Source: Tupaia tana
Lineage: Eukaryota; Chordata; Mammalia; Scandentia; Tupaiidae
Reading direction: 5' to 3'
Length of the DNA stretch: 64,000 nucleotides
Assembly: GCA_026018925.1 (NCBI GenBank)
Contig: JAKSZU010000008.1
Coordinates: 12,379,626 to 12,443,625, forward strand
A program made the position numbers and the translations under genes. The notes beneath the pieces are model-generated. The model searched no databases, was not told the origin of the DNA, and saw only the letters and a program-made list of their open reading frames with translations. Position 1 is the stretch's first letter. Each line of letters starts with the position of its first letter. Shown here one piece after another: positions 63,877 to 64,000 of the stretch.

Positions 63877-64000
63877 TAATGGAATAGTAACAGTAACTAC
63901 CACGTAGAAATTTGGTGAGGGTTACATGCTTGCCTACAAGCAAAGCAATTTCAGTACTGCCTGACGCTCACTAAGCTCCCAATACGTGGTGTGCCGTTCA

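Overview
This is a piece of a placental-mammal nuclear genome with no protein-coding host gene that I can support. The evidence is the repeat content: MIR elements, an ancient Tigger1 DNA transposon, old L1M-type LINEs, MaLR/ERVL-like LTRs and one intact young L1, plus dozens of tRNA-derived SINEs. Two old SINE copies (38045-38335 and 48771-48972) join a tRNA-like head to a 7SL/Alu-like body. Chimeric SINEs of that kind are known from treeshrews (Scandentia), and 7SL-derived SINEs as a class are limited to Euarchontoglires. A treeshrew-like animal is therefore my best inference, but I could not run a consensus search. The dominant SINE here is not the 7SL-type one usually described for Tupaia.

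Three tRNA-derived SINE types (names are mine) make up much of the window. SINE-A is about 260 bp: a tRNA-like head, a body reading GAGGAGAATGGAGGAGAAGG, a CCCCCCTGGGGGG palindrome, a CT-rich stretch, and a tail ending CCTATAGCGAAAACCTCTCC plus poly(A). SINE-B has the same kind of head (ACCAGCAGGTGGCATGGTGG) but goes straight into a CT-rich tract and an AAATAAA-rich tail. SINE-C is a different, older tRNA-like family with a CTGGGCACAC core and a tail ending in AAATAAA. Many A and B copies have clear target-site duplications (TSDs), so their ends are secure. Several A copies are CpG-rich and look young.

Layout: 1-7.4 kb is old repeats (an unnamed ancient repeat, LTR remnants, MIR) with SINE insertions. 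7.49-9.8 kb is an old L1M interrupted by a complete 628-bp solo LTR. 9.8-16.5 kb is LTR, MITE, MIR, hAT-like and L1 3'-end fragments with SINEs. 16.86-19.8 kb is a decayed L1 fused at its 5' end to a SINE head and itself hit by a SINE and by another L1 tail. 19.8-26.3 kb is old L1M plus an antisense L1 ORF1/5'UTR fragment with 91-bp monomers. 26.3-38.6 kb is mostly unique sequence with SINEs, MIRs and microsatellites. 38.6-49.6 kb is a four-layer nest: antisense L1M, then Tigger1, then SINE-A, then a full-length L1 with both ORFs open. 49.6-64 kb is SINE-rich and holds a tRNA-Asp(GTC) gene that was retroposed together with a SINE.

The genes do not form a pathway. The functional candidates are the L1 (ORF1p RNA-binding protein plus ORF2p endonuclease/reverse transcriptase, which would also mobilise the poly(A)-tailed SINEs), the tRNA-Asp copy, the LTR promoter, and CTCF-like motifs in SINE heads. 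The most notable result is the tRNA-Asp/SINE unit at 56536-56820. It lies inside one TSD, keeps its 5' leader and 3' trailer and lacks CCA, as expected of a read-through pre-tRNA-SINE transcript that was reverse-transcribed whole.
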